NCBI GenBank assembly: GCA_027625915.1
Contig: JANTQA010000063.1
Coordinates: 4,235,501-4,299,500, forward strand
Direction: 5' to 3'
From: Anaeramoeba flamelloides
Lineage: Eukaryota > Metamonada > Anaeramoebidae
Length of the DNA: 64,000 nucleotides
Below the pieces are notes generated by a model. It was not told the DNA's origin, ran no database searches, and worked only from the letters and a program-made list of their open reading frames with translations. Positions 46,301 to 57,075 of this stretch are shown piece by piece (position 1 is the stretch's first letter; the number at the start of each line of letters is the position of its first letter). The translations under genes were made by a program, and so were the position numbers.

Positions 46301-46726
46301 TAAGTCAAATGTGTCGGATAACAATTTCTTTAATTTTGTGTCCAAGTAATAAACAGAGTAGTCAAATTTGTTATTTAGTATATAGAAGACTAAAGTAGAG
46401 TCATCGTTTTCAAGACCAAAACTGAAGTTTTCTGGACCAGATTCGACCGTTCTAAGAATTAAATTATCCAAATATTGAAGCACTTCTTGTCCAGAGCTTT
46501 CTTCTGCGACTAGTTTAAAGGCCTTTTCAATGTCTGGTAAATATTTTTCGACAGTGTATTGCAGGATCTGTGGCTTCTTCTCCTTCGATATGCTCTTTGA
46601 TTTGAAGAGGGTTTGGTACTCGCATACAATTGGAAAGATCTCTTTTTGACATAGCGTAGCTAATCGTGGTGAGTATTTGTCAATGTTTGGTTGGTGTTGC
46701 TTTAATGCTCTTTTTAATGCTAACAT
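43331..46726 (-). CDS. 1131-residue internally repetitive protein of unknown family
   Basis: An intronless frame, ATG to TAA. I do not recognise the family. It is built from eight tandem modules of about 140 residues, each shaped as: a [F/I]L.STDVKQ(D/E)NKGK segment, an amphipathic helix with EKYLP.(L/I)..A, a central helix, (K/P)ENFSY.(L/I)E(N/D)(N/D), a strand L(V/I).(Y/N)VL.NKFDYS, then YYLDTKL(R/K)KLL. The NKFDYS-like core falls near residues 120, 262, 403, 545, 686, 828, about 970 and about 1113. Modules alternate in two types, so the true unit is 283 residues, and modules 1-6 contain a near-identical repeat of it. The first and last modules are divergent. No signal peptide, membrane segment, Cys pattern or low-complexity linker is seen, so it is likely intracellular. 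A 19-nt T tract (sense) lies 20 nt past the stop. The function is unknown. Confidence 0.85.
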   Translation of the reverse strand: MLALKRALKQHQPNIDKYSPRLATLCQKEIFPIVCEYQTLFKSKSISKEKKPQILQYTVEKYLPDIEKAFKLVAEESSGQEVLQYLDNLILRTVESGPENFSFGLENDDSTLVFYILNNKFDYSVYYLDTKLKKLLSDTFDLNVRNAASGLKSKLKEFSKKFSEKIKLVETQVKIKLDIQDFLESTSVKQENKGKAMGLIHEKYLPGILEAYGKIIVNQEGIQVLQQITTIYIKIIDSGKENFSYDLEDNKQTLVFYVLSNKFDYSLYYLDTKLRKLLDDNYGLNVMIGSNDLMGRLEIIKKQFQDITQVQDFQVGIDINAFIGSTDVKQDNKGKVYTLIHEKYFPELITAFKKVKEDTSGEEVLGMLKGLLIRFHDGTTPENFSYTIENDDTLIVLNVLNNKFDYSLYYLDTKLKKLLSDTFDLNVRNAASGLKPKLKEFSKKFSEKIKLVETQVKIKIDIQDFLESTSVKQENKGKAMGLIHEKYLPGILEAYGKIIVNQEGIQVLQQITTIYIKIIDSGKENFSYDLEDNKQTLVFYVLSNKFDYSLYYLDTKLRKLLDDNYGLNVMIGSNDLMGRLEIIKKQFQDITQVQDFQVGIDINAFIGSTDVKQDNKGKVYTLIHEKYFPELITAFKKVKEDTSGEEVLGMLKGLLIRFHDGTTPENFSYTIENDDTLIVLNVLNNKFDYSLYYLDTKLKKLLSDTFDLNVRNAASGLKSKLKEFSKKFSEKIKLVETQVKIKLDIQDFLESTSVKQENKGKAMGLIHEKYLPGILEAYGKIIVDQEGIQVLQQITTIYIKIIDSGKENFSYDLEDNKQTLVFYVLSNKFDYSLYYLDTKLRKLLDDNYGLNVMIGSRICMGKLPNFGREFAKAAGLPNSMMNIIFTMDAFLQSTDVKQDNKGKVFTLMEEKYLPEMVTAFKKIAEHQLGMMALRLFGVLNITFIPDTSKENFSLEYNQSKGELILYVLNNKFDYSMYYMDTKLRKLLDVHFLLQIKIENQLTEPELMKASNLITGFITHPFMIKVDNQQFLQSSDVKIENKSKSIQYIREKYLPALIDKSRGIPHICRDEDGKEAVDMFNSLIIKFIMDTSHNNFSFEVDEDNELIYWYVQHKKFDYSVPSDIANKIESLL
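44160..46352 (-). repeat. 849-bp coding tandem repeat, about 2.6 copies
   Basis: Inside the 1131-residue gene. Unit starts can be set near 46352, 45503 and 44654 (coding direction downward); the third copy ends near 44160, where it diverges. Copies differ at only scattered positions and keep exactly the same length, so frame is preserved. At several sites copies 1 and 3 share a base and copy 2 differs (codons reading DFLESTS preceded by KLDIQ in 1 and 3 but KIDIQ in 2; GLKSK versus GLKPK). This implies recent duplication with exchange between copies. Confidence 0.9.
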
Positions 46727-49479
46727 ATTTTTGAGAGGTTTTGTTATTTAAGAAAATAAAAAATCAAAATGAGAAAAAAAATGTTTTTCATCAAAATGGT
46801 TTTCTTAATATTTAGGGAATGATTCAGTTTGTAGGTTTCTTCTTTAGAGTTAATTAAGTGAATTGGTAATTGTATAACAAAGTCTTCTTCTTCTTTTTAA
46901 GATTATGTGGTTATTTATTTTGTTCATTTGATTGAAAACAATATTTTTTTTTCTGTTTTTTGTGATTTTCTTTTGGATGGAATTAAATTAACCACTGGGA
47001 AGTGTTCTATTGATAGAAGAAAATTTTTACCACAATTTTTTTTTTTTTTTTTCTTGTTTGTGGAAAAAAAGATGTGTCTTACAAAAAAACTAATTTGGCA
47101 AATACGGTTGTAAGACGTAAAATGTGACCATGATTTTAAATTTTTTAGTATTTTCGTTTTAATACTCACTATTCCAATGAACCTAAAAAATTCTAGACTG
47201 ACAAAAACCGGAAAAAATACTAAAGAATGGCTTATATAACAAAGTTCGTGAACAACAACTCATAATTGTTGAAACTGGCAAGAAACAACAAACCATATCA
47301 ACATTACAAATACACTGTAACGATAACGTGACCTGAAATAACGTTACCTAGCCACAGCAAGAAATAAAAACAAATGGTTTTTGTTGAAAAGAAGTAGAAT
47401 AATTTCGTTTTCTTACATAGATCTTTTTACTTTGGAAATAATAAAGCCTCAAATAAATCTTTGTGAACATTTTTCATTGAACTCAGTTTTTAGATTCAAG
47501 AGATCCAAATAGATAAACTGAGAACGGTAAATAAAAGTAAAAATAAAGTAAAATACTGGTATATGAATGATAAAGGGGAAAAATTTTCACTTCATTTTCA
47601 ATTTTCTTTTTCGAAATAGAGATTCAGAAAGAAACCAAAGACCCACTAATTTTTATTGAGAACTCAATTTAATAAAGAAAAATATGGGAAAGGAAGTGTA
47701 AATTGTTACCCATTTAGAATTGGAATGCCAGTAGAGAAAAAAAACACTGAGAATATTGTGGTGTTTTTGGACAGCAAAGGAGTGGAGCTTAAGAATTTTC
47801 ACTGGGGAAATAATAATTGCTCTTAAGGATTATCTAAAATAAGGCCACTATTGCCTTTACAGGGATTAAAACACGAGTGAAGTGTTGTCTTTATTTCTTA
47901 GTATCCCGAAGAACTATCAAATTTCAGATTTTTAGGAATTGGTAATTTTGACAGATCAGATTCTCATTAGCATTCCTATTACTGAAAACCATATCCCAAT
48001 AATGTTTGTTCTAACTTTCCATTTTCAGTGGTAAAAATTGATTGTAAGACAATACTTCAATTAGAACGAAAATGGTTGGGTTGTGAACATTAAATTTATC
48101 GAAATTCAAATTTTTCTTTGTCATTTTAAAAATAATTTAAAATGAAAAGGGGAAAAGTTAGAAGTGATTTTTTTTTGTTTGTCATTCATTTTCCTTGTTT
48201 TTTTTTCTCAAAATGTGAAAAAAATTTTTTTTATTTTTTTATTTTTTCATCTTTTATTTTTAGAATTTTTTTGATCTTATTTGTAAAAAATTTTTTATGT
48301 GAGCTTTTCTACAAAAAAATTCACTTTTTTGTTGGAAAAGATGGAATTGAATATCGTCAATTTGGCTTTAAAAGGAAAAAACAATTTCTTTTTCATTTTT
48401 TTGAGGTTGCTAAAAATTAGCTGCGCTGAAAAAAATGACAAACGATTTTAAAAATCCAAAAAATGTTTTTGGGTGAAAAAAATTGCAAAAAATTGGCAAA
48501 AAATTCGCAAAAATTATAAATTTTGGGTTTCTGGTGAATTGAAAAAGATAAAGTGTCTAAAACAGTGGTTTTTAACCCCCCCCATACCCCAGAAATGGTC
48601 TTTTTTTTAGATAGTCCTTAAAAAGTCAAATAAAAAAGTTCAGATTTAAGGAGACAAAAAGGTAAAAGAAAAGAGTTCAAATGATGTGCTTTTCAAATGA
48701 GGTACTTCTGGGGAAAAGAGTATGTTTTGTGGAGAAATAGGTTTGAGATTTAAAAAGACAATAAACCAACCCTAATCAAAGCTTTTTGAAGAGTAAAACC
48801 TCCTGAAATTTTTTCAGAAACAAAATTTACTCAAAATTTTCATCAAAAAAATAATACCCTCCACATATCAAGGTCTTCTGATAAATTTTTCAGAGAAAAT
48901 GATTTCCATTTTTGGATTTGCTTTTTAAACAACAAGATTTAAATAACTTCGAAACTCCAATTGACTGGATTATGAAAAAGAATCTAAATTTGGGAATATT
49001 CATACTTTATAGTCTTTTAATTATCACTTTATACTAATTACATTCCTGTGAAGTTCAAGGAGTGGTGAGTCAAGAGTTCCTGTTGACAGTTTTAGTTATT
49101 TTTTCATAACCTTTTGTTTAACTTGGGCAAAAACTATTTTGTATTATCCAAATTCGAAATTTAATAGTAAAGTTTCGAAAAGCAAAATTTTCGAATTAAA
49201 GTCCACTTGACTTTCTTATCAAATTTGTTAGAATTTAGAGCAATTGGGCAACAGTTTTAGAGATTCATAAGATTGACGGTTAGATAAATAAGTAAAAATA
49301 ATATAATTTTACTTTTACTTTTTTTGTTTGAGAATTAAGAACTGTTTTTGATCAAAAGGATGATATTTGTTATTTAAATCAAAAATCCTCAAAAAACAAA
49401 AATACTCATGAAAGGAGCCAAAATAATGTGTTCCAAAAAATTTAATCTTTGTTTCCAAATAAAAAAGTGTTTTTTATTT

Positions 49480-49860
49480 TTTAGGGAAGATCTATACAGT
49501 AATCAATCAAATAACCACTTAGTAAACCTGAGTAAATACAGAATTGATTTATTAAAGTTCTATTATTTAAAAAGAAATTCCAAAATTGTTAGGATCAAAT
49601 TAGATAATTTATCTGAAAAAAAGAATAAATTTTTGAAAATAATTTTTATCAATCAAAAATACTGAAAATTTGAAAAAAATACAAAAAATTTTGAACAAAT
49701 TGCCTTCCTTAAAGACAACCCACTGATAATATCAAGAAGTTTTACATATAAAATTGATTTACACTGAGGTAAACCATTCGTTAGTAAATTCGATGTTGCC
49801 TTGGAACAAGAAGAAAAAAAAGTCTAGATTTTATTGTGTAAAAGGGATAAATATGGTTCT
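49480..49860 (+). repeat. Dispersed repeat family F, copy 2
   Basis: Matches 13020-13400 with the same landmarks and strand. The 85-codon frame at 49408-49665 lies in it and is not considered a gene. Confidence 0.6.
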
Positions 49861-50149
49861 GGCACCCTTTTTTTTTTTTTTTGATCACTTACAGAACTTC
49901 GTAATATAACTATTTTTTTAATTTTATTAATTACAAAATTTTCCAATAAAAACGATAATAAAAATATCAAAGATCGAGTATTAGTGTTTTTTTACAAATA
50001 AAATACACTTTTTATTATTAAGGTGCCTATTTTTTTGACAATATGATTGATTTCCGATAATTGAGTTTTGGAAAACAAAAGAGTAAGAAGTTGAATAATA
50101 CACAACCCAGAGAAGATATGAAATATGTATAAACTAACTCTAATCAATC

Positions 50150-50760
50150 AATATTTATTCCATTTCAAAAATTGTGAACCACTTGAAATAATAAATTGAG
50201 AAAAAAATATATATATATATATCCTTTAGTATTCAAGAACAATTAATAACTAAATATCACTTTTAAGTCACTGTGAATATATAAAACCCCATTTTTAAAA
50301 AAAAATAAAAAAAAAAAACCCAAAAAATTAAAAAAAATAAAACCAAAAACTAAAAAAAAATTCGTCAAAATTTTTTAAAATGTACTTTATTGATTTTATA
50401 TTACAGAACTTTCACGAAAAAAAAGTTAACAACAAGAATATTTTTTACTAATAATCATATTCATTTTAAAAGGAATGCCATATTCTTAATTTTTATACTG
50501 ATTATTTACCTATTCAAAGATCTTTTTTTTTTCGACATGATCTTGCATCAAAAAAAAAAAAAAAAAAAAAAAAGAAAATTTGTAAAAGGAAAAATTTGCA
50601 AAAGTTAAAGTAAAACAAAAATTTGCTGATCCCAATAATTGATTCTCATCCAAAAATTTGAATATCGTTTTTTAATAAGAATACTTAATAAACCTTCAAA
50701 ACAACTTCCATTAACATTCGGAAGTGAATCAAAAATTTAAAAAAATAGTTTACTTTTAGA
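50150..50760 (+). repeat. Dispersed repeat family D, copy 3
   Basis: Third copy of the family at 21540-22200. Starts GTGAACCACTTGAAATAATA, includes a (TA)n expansion at 50206-50222 and a 24-A run near 50550. Confidence 0.7.
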
Positions 50761-53587
50761 AAAATTTAAAAAATAAAATTCTTAGGTTCTCCATTACAAG
50801 AACAATAATAATATTCATGTTTATTTTGAATAGAAGATCAAAGAAAAAACCAAAAGAAAAAAATAGGATTTTCATAAAAATTCTCACATTTTCAATAAAA
50901 GTAAAATAGCAGGTTTTAATCTTGTAACTATAGATATTGTAATTTAAAACAATTCAAAAACAAATTGTATATCTTGAAAAAAAGAAAAAAAGAAAAAATG
51001 ATTTGATTTTGGTAATTTCAAAAATTTATTAATTTATTCTAAAATCTTCAAACACTTGAATCATACAATTCACGCAACAAATCTGGATTCCATATTCGAA
51101 ATCTTGCTTATATCTTAACAAATACCCACACAAAAGTGTTTATTCTTAAAATTTGGAAATCGATAGGAGTATTTTTTGGAGAATCCACAATTTATCTTTA
51201 AAATTTGTTCCCAACCAAATTCCTTAATTATTATGTCCATTATTTGGGTAATATTTATTATCTCAAAAAATATTTTTCAGATTTTAATTTGAATTTCAAC
51301 AATAATATATATATATAATTTAAATGACCAACATGATAATAAAAGAAATTGATAGAAAAAAAATTAAAAAAAATAATTTTCCATTTGTTAAATCTTTGCA
51401 AATCCAATATTTCCCCAAACAAATAAATCCAAGAACAACTTAAAATCTTCTTCTTGGTTTTTAATAGATGAAAAAGAAAAAGATCAAAAAAAAAAAAAAT
51501 AATAGAGTTAAAATCCATTCCCATTTATTCTTCAAATAACAAGAATACATGTTATAAATATCAATTTTCAAAATTAAAATGCTAATAAAAATTTTCTAAT
51601 TCTTGAGTTGGATAATCAATTAAACAAAAAAAAACAACAACCAAAAATCAAGAAATTGTAATTGTAATCACTGTTCAATTATAAAATAATTTAATACCCA
51701 ATAATATTTCTATTAGGTTTTTAGAGCCATTTGGGATCTAGAGTACTAATATAATTTACCTTTTATTACAACTTATATTGATTATACACCTTTTTTTAAA
51801 TAATAAGACCTTAATGGATCAGTACTCGTCAACAACAAGGTAAAAAATTTCATATAATTTATTGATAACATTCTATACTTACAAATTTTGTAGATGCCAA
51901 GTGTCTAAACAATTCTAATCGACTAAGAAACCTATAGAATTGAAAATTATTTCTTTTGTGAGATCATTTTTTTTTTCCATTTTTTTCTGAAAAAGAAAAC
52001 TATTAAATTGATTTTATTTCTAACATTATAACAAGATTTCCCCCCCTTTATTGTCATTTTGATCATTATTATACTATAACATTTCTTTGTTACCAGTAAT
52101 ATTAATATAAAGATTTTTGTTCATTTTTGAGATAAAACTTTTGGTTAACCAAAAAAATTGATATATTTAACGGATTAAAAAATAATTGTATTTTTTTAAG
52201 TAAAGTAGTTATAATAATCAAATTTTTGTGGTCATTTAAAATTTTTACTCAGAAATTGTGTTTTTAAATCAAGATGAAATTTTGATTTTTCAAAATAAAA
52301 CTTTTTTGAAAATATTTGACAATCAAGTAATTTTATCCTCAAAATTCAAAATCAATTTTTTTCTAACGAAAATGATTTGAATTGTTATAATGATTCTTCT
52401 TGGATAAGGCTAAACAATTAGTTAAAAAAAAACAATTTTAAAAGGATCTTTACCAGATTTAAATGTATTTTTAAGGGGGTAGCAACACCAAAAGCTATGA
52501 AAAAAATTTGAGAGAGAGGAGAAAAGAGTATTTTATTTTAGTGTCATCTGATCTTAGATTTTCTAAAAATTTTTTTCAAAAAAGTATTTTTTATTTTTTT
52601 TTTTTAGTTTAGTGATATACAATGTTAAAAAAAAGAGAAAAGAATTGATAAAATAGGTTTGATTTATTATTTTTTTTCAATTAAATAGTTTTTTTTTTTG
52701 GGAGAAGATAATTTTTGATTCTTCGAATAAAACTTATAGCTATTTTGTAGTTTAAAATTTGATAAAATATAATCATATTCACTTCTCCAATTCATCCATA
52801 TCCAAGTTTTTAAAACCCAATCAGAACATTTATGGGATAATTATTATTTTTCTGGAATCCTTCTAGCTATTAAACCCCACACCTATTTTTTAGATTGTCA
52901 TTCTCCGGATTGTAATGTTATTGTTCTTTTTAAACAAAATCCATTAATCCTAAATGTCGCTGAGAAAAAAATCTTTCTTATTGCTTTTTGTTATCATGAT
53001 TAAAAACAATTCAAAAATGATGAAAAATAACAAATGAAAAAATTAAAAGCCACAATACAATGTTGAGATAAGGATAAAAGATAAGTCATTCAACATTCAA
53101 AACACTATTTTAAGCAATTCAAATCAACACTCAATTATGGTAATTTCTTTGAGATTTTGAAAAAAAAATTTTAAAAATCTAATGAATGTCGTAGTTTAAA
53201 TAATAAAAATCAATGAGTTACAACCAAAAATAAAAAATGTTTATTTCGGATCCTCTTCAAAATTGTATAAAAGTGAAAAATTTTCCTTTTACTGTGGCTA
53301 CTCCCATTAAAAATATTACTCCCTTAAAAGAGAATTTCTAAAAGGAGCTTTTCATTATTCATATAAGAATTTAAAATGTGACACTAAATTAAAAATGGAG
53401 AATCTAAATACACCGCACCTCGGGTTAAGACAGAGGGATTGGTTTAATGATCCAACAATTAAATTAAAAACGAAAATATCAACTCTTTACATTTTATTTT
53501 TTTCATTTTCTCCACAAAGTTAAATCAAATTGTTGTTTTTAAAAACAAATAATTTAACCAAAATAATGAACAAACTTTCACAAGAAA

Positions 53588-56006
53588 ATGGTATTTATTA
53601 TTACCAAACACTCACAAATAAGCACCAATATACTCAAATATTTATATTCTTCATATTTAAATATCTCAATAGAAAAACAAACAAACAAAACCAATCTAAA
53701 AGAAACTAATCATGTCCCACGTAACGAATGGTTTTCTATGGTGATGAAAAGAAACCAAGGAATCCAAAACTTACGTGAAAGGGTTATACCAATTTCACGT
53801 ACTGAAAGGTACCTTTCTTTTAATCAATATTTCTTCCTGTTTCCTTTCGAGACCTAAACTAAAACAATAAAAAAACAATAATTCCTACAAAATATAAAAC
53901 TTGCTTTTGTAAAACTGAAAGCTTTGGTCGAATTTTCGGTACTAAACATGAAAACATTAAAGATCAATTAACACACGAAATTATTCTTCAGTTAATTATG
54001 CAACACCTTTCGACTGTTGGTTATAAAAAAACAAAAAAAATTATTCAAAAAGATTCTGGTGTGCAATGTAAGCTAAGATTCAATTTTTCTTTTTTTTCTT
54101 CCTTTTTTGAACTACCAAGGTGTGAACAAAAAAACATCAATATTCACTTTAAAAAGAAAACTAAACTTTTTAGCGTTTTTGAAATACTAAACTATTTAGC
54201 ATTTTTCCAAAGGAAAAATTCTTTTAAACGTCAAAACAAATATAGAAAGAAAACAATATTTTTTTATTCTTAAGTGAACAGCAACTCTTATTTATTTTTT
54301 TTTCCCCCAAGGGTAATAGAGCATTTCTTTTTACACAAGGGCACGATTAAACTTGATTGAAAAACCATTTTTCAACTTTAGAGAAATGAGTGATCATTTT
54401 TAAAATGAGTTTATCTTTCATTATGAAATTTTTCGTAAAAAGATCTTGATCCTTTTTTGTTTTGATTTTGAAAAAATAAAAAGAAAAATTTGCAAACTAA
54501 TTTTTTTGATGAAATCTCACTTTTAGTAATTTGTGAGATTTTGTATGAACAAATAAGAATTGAAACTTTAATCCCATTTTAAAAATATATTAAAAATAAA
54601 TCAAATATTGAATCCTTGGAGATCTAAAAAAAATTGATCTTTTATTTTATTTACAAATATTTATTAAATCTCTTGGAATTTCAAAGACTAGGCAATATTC
54701 TTTTTCAATTAGTAAGAGTATAAACAAGGAACTGTTATTATTTAAATAAGTTATTTGATAATATTTATTCATTTTTTTATGAGATAATTTTATTTAAATT
54801 CGTTTTATTTGTTTGAAAATCTTTAAAAAAATGAGAAATAATCGCAAATTCTATTGACACTTTTAATCTTTGGATTATTACAAACCCACTGAAATAATTA
54901 AGATTGGGTTATTAAATATTGATTAAAAATAATCAAATTAAAAAGTATTTCTTGTGATTATAAATTGAATTTTCCATGGTTTTAAAAAAGTATTTTGGGA
55001 GAAATTTTAATTTAATGATTGTTTAGTTCTTTTTCTTATGAATTTTTTGTAAAAAAAAAACGAAAAAAAATGATTCGAAATCTTTGAATAAATAAATGAA
55101 ATTTTTTTTAAAGTTTAATATAATTATTGTATTTTTTTCTAAACATTTTTATATTTTTTATATTGGGTTATTTCAAAACTTAGTGGTTTTATTTTTAAAG
55201 TGTATTTTTGTACACTTTTTTCTTACACAAAGAATATTTTTATCTTCTTTCAAATAATGTAGAAAATATTTTTTTAAAAATAATTCACAAGTATGTTGGA
55301 TTTTGAACTTTGTTTAAAAAGTGAAAAATCGATCAAACTTTTTACAAAAACAATTCATTTCGGAAAATAGTATTAAAAGTAAGTTCGGTCTTGTAGTAAT
55401 CATATTTTTATGTTGTTTTTCAATTTCAAGATGTGGTATTTTTTTTTTTTATTAGAATTTGCTATTTTATTTTTACTAGAAGATTTCTTTTATGTTTACT
55501 AGTACTGTAATGACTATCCCAATGTTATTTTCTCTGGGGGTTAAAATACAATAAATACGTAAATACAAATGATTTCAAAGTTGACCAATTAAAGAAAAAC
55601 TAAAATATTATAATTTTTTTTTTTTTTTTGGAAATTTTTTTTAATGAAAATGACAAAACTTCTGTTGACACAAAAAATTTTCTACAATCCTCGAACAAAA
55701 TAAGGCAAGATGAAAAACAATTTTGTTTACCTCTTACTTTCTTTACTTTCCACTTTATCTGAAAATACATTTATACCATTTTCTTGAACTGTCTGATATT
55801 TTAAAATAAAGTGGAAAGCAGGCGAAGTAAGAGGATTCTGATTTTTCGAACTTTTCCAGAGTAAATTAGAAAAGAAAAGAAGAAAAATTTTCAAATATCA
55901 AGTTTTTAAACACAAAGAAAAGGCATTCAGAACCTTGCAACCAATTGAAAAATAATCATTAGTTTTTAAAGTTTGTCAATTATTTTTCATTTAAAAATAT
56001 ATATAA

Positions 56007-56037
<31 letters not shown>

Positions 56038-57038
56038 GATAATCACTGTAAATTACATCACCAAGATTTCAAGAATTAAATTCTAGAACAAGTCAATTTA
56101 CTTGCCAGATCTCTCCTATTACAAGACAACAACCCTATGAATATTTAAAGCGAATCTGAATCGAAAAACGTTACAGTTTGAACCACTTTATATCTTCTTG
56201 CACCTTCCATTTATACACGGACCCCCCCCTTTAGCTTTGGTATACGATAAAAAAAAAAAAAAAAAAAACAGTTAAATTCAAAAATAAAAAAGAAAAAGAT
56301 AAAAAAATCTTAAAAAAAAAAGAAAAAAAAAACTATTAAAAAATTATTCCAACTCAATTCTAAAAATAGGTACCAAGTCTTAGAATATGAAAAAACAAAA
56401 AAAAAAAACTATTTAATCAATATCTCATAATTTTTTCCCAAATTATCATGAAAAATATTAAAATTTTTTATTATCGTTTTATGCAGTTTTTAATTTTTGT
56501 TTACAAAAAAATATCTGCTAAAAATGTTTTAGTTTTTAGATTTTTATTATTGATTTATTTTTAAATGATTCATTTCAAAACATAGAAGCCATATAACTAA
56601 ACTTGCTTTTACGACTTAAAATCTTATTCATAGTAAATAGTGATACATTTCATTAAAAATTTTCTTGAAATTTCAAAATTACTTTTTTTGTTTGTGGTTA
56701 TTACAAAAATGTCAGATAAACTTGTGATCAGAACCTTTCGCCCCATCACCCTTTAAAGTAATGTAACACAAATAATAAATTATATTGTCAATTAGGGATC
56801 AATAAATGATAAATAACAATTTTGGATATTTAAACACGTTTATTTAGAATTGAGCTTAATAAAGATTTTTTTAAAAAAAATTGCCCTGCTTTTTTGGAGA
56901 TAGCTTATTTTAAAATACTAATTTTGTACAAAAAATTTGAAAGGATTTAACAATTATTTCATAATTTTATTTATAATAATGACAAGAAATTACAAATATT
57001 TTTTTAATATCAGTTGTTGGATTTAATCTATTCATTTT

Positions 57039-57075
<37 letters not shown>

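Larger units (their letters stand above)
46727..53587. other. AT-rich intergenic region with family F and D repeats
   Basis: Divergent region between the 1131-residue gene and the RasGEF gene, so both promoters should be here. No gene is supported. Less AT-biased, non-repeated patches lie at 47180-47340 (with ACGTTAT twice within about 30 bp) and 47740-47960. Family F copy 2 (49480-49860) and family D copy 3 (50150-50760) are listed separately. A 42-codon frame at 53394-53522 is discussed as a possible extra 5' exon of the RasGEF gene. Other small frames (for example 48142-48420, 51258-51524) are low complexity. Confidence 0.6.

Noticed and set aside
44095-46349. Plus-strand frames of 66-76 codons, three of them nearly identical at an 849-bp spacing
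   Set aside because: They are antisense shadows of the tandem-repeat coding sequence; their repetition only reflects the repeat on the other strand.
49408-49665. 85-codon plus-strand frame
   Set aside because: Lies in family F repeat DNA and is not kept in the copy at 13 kb.
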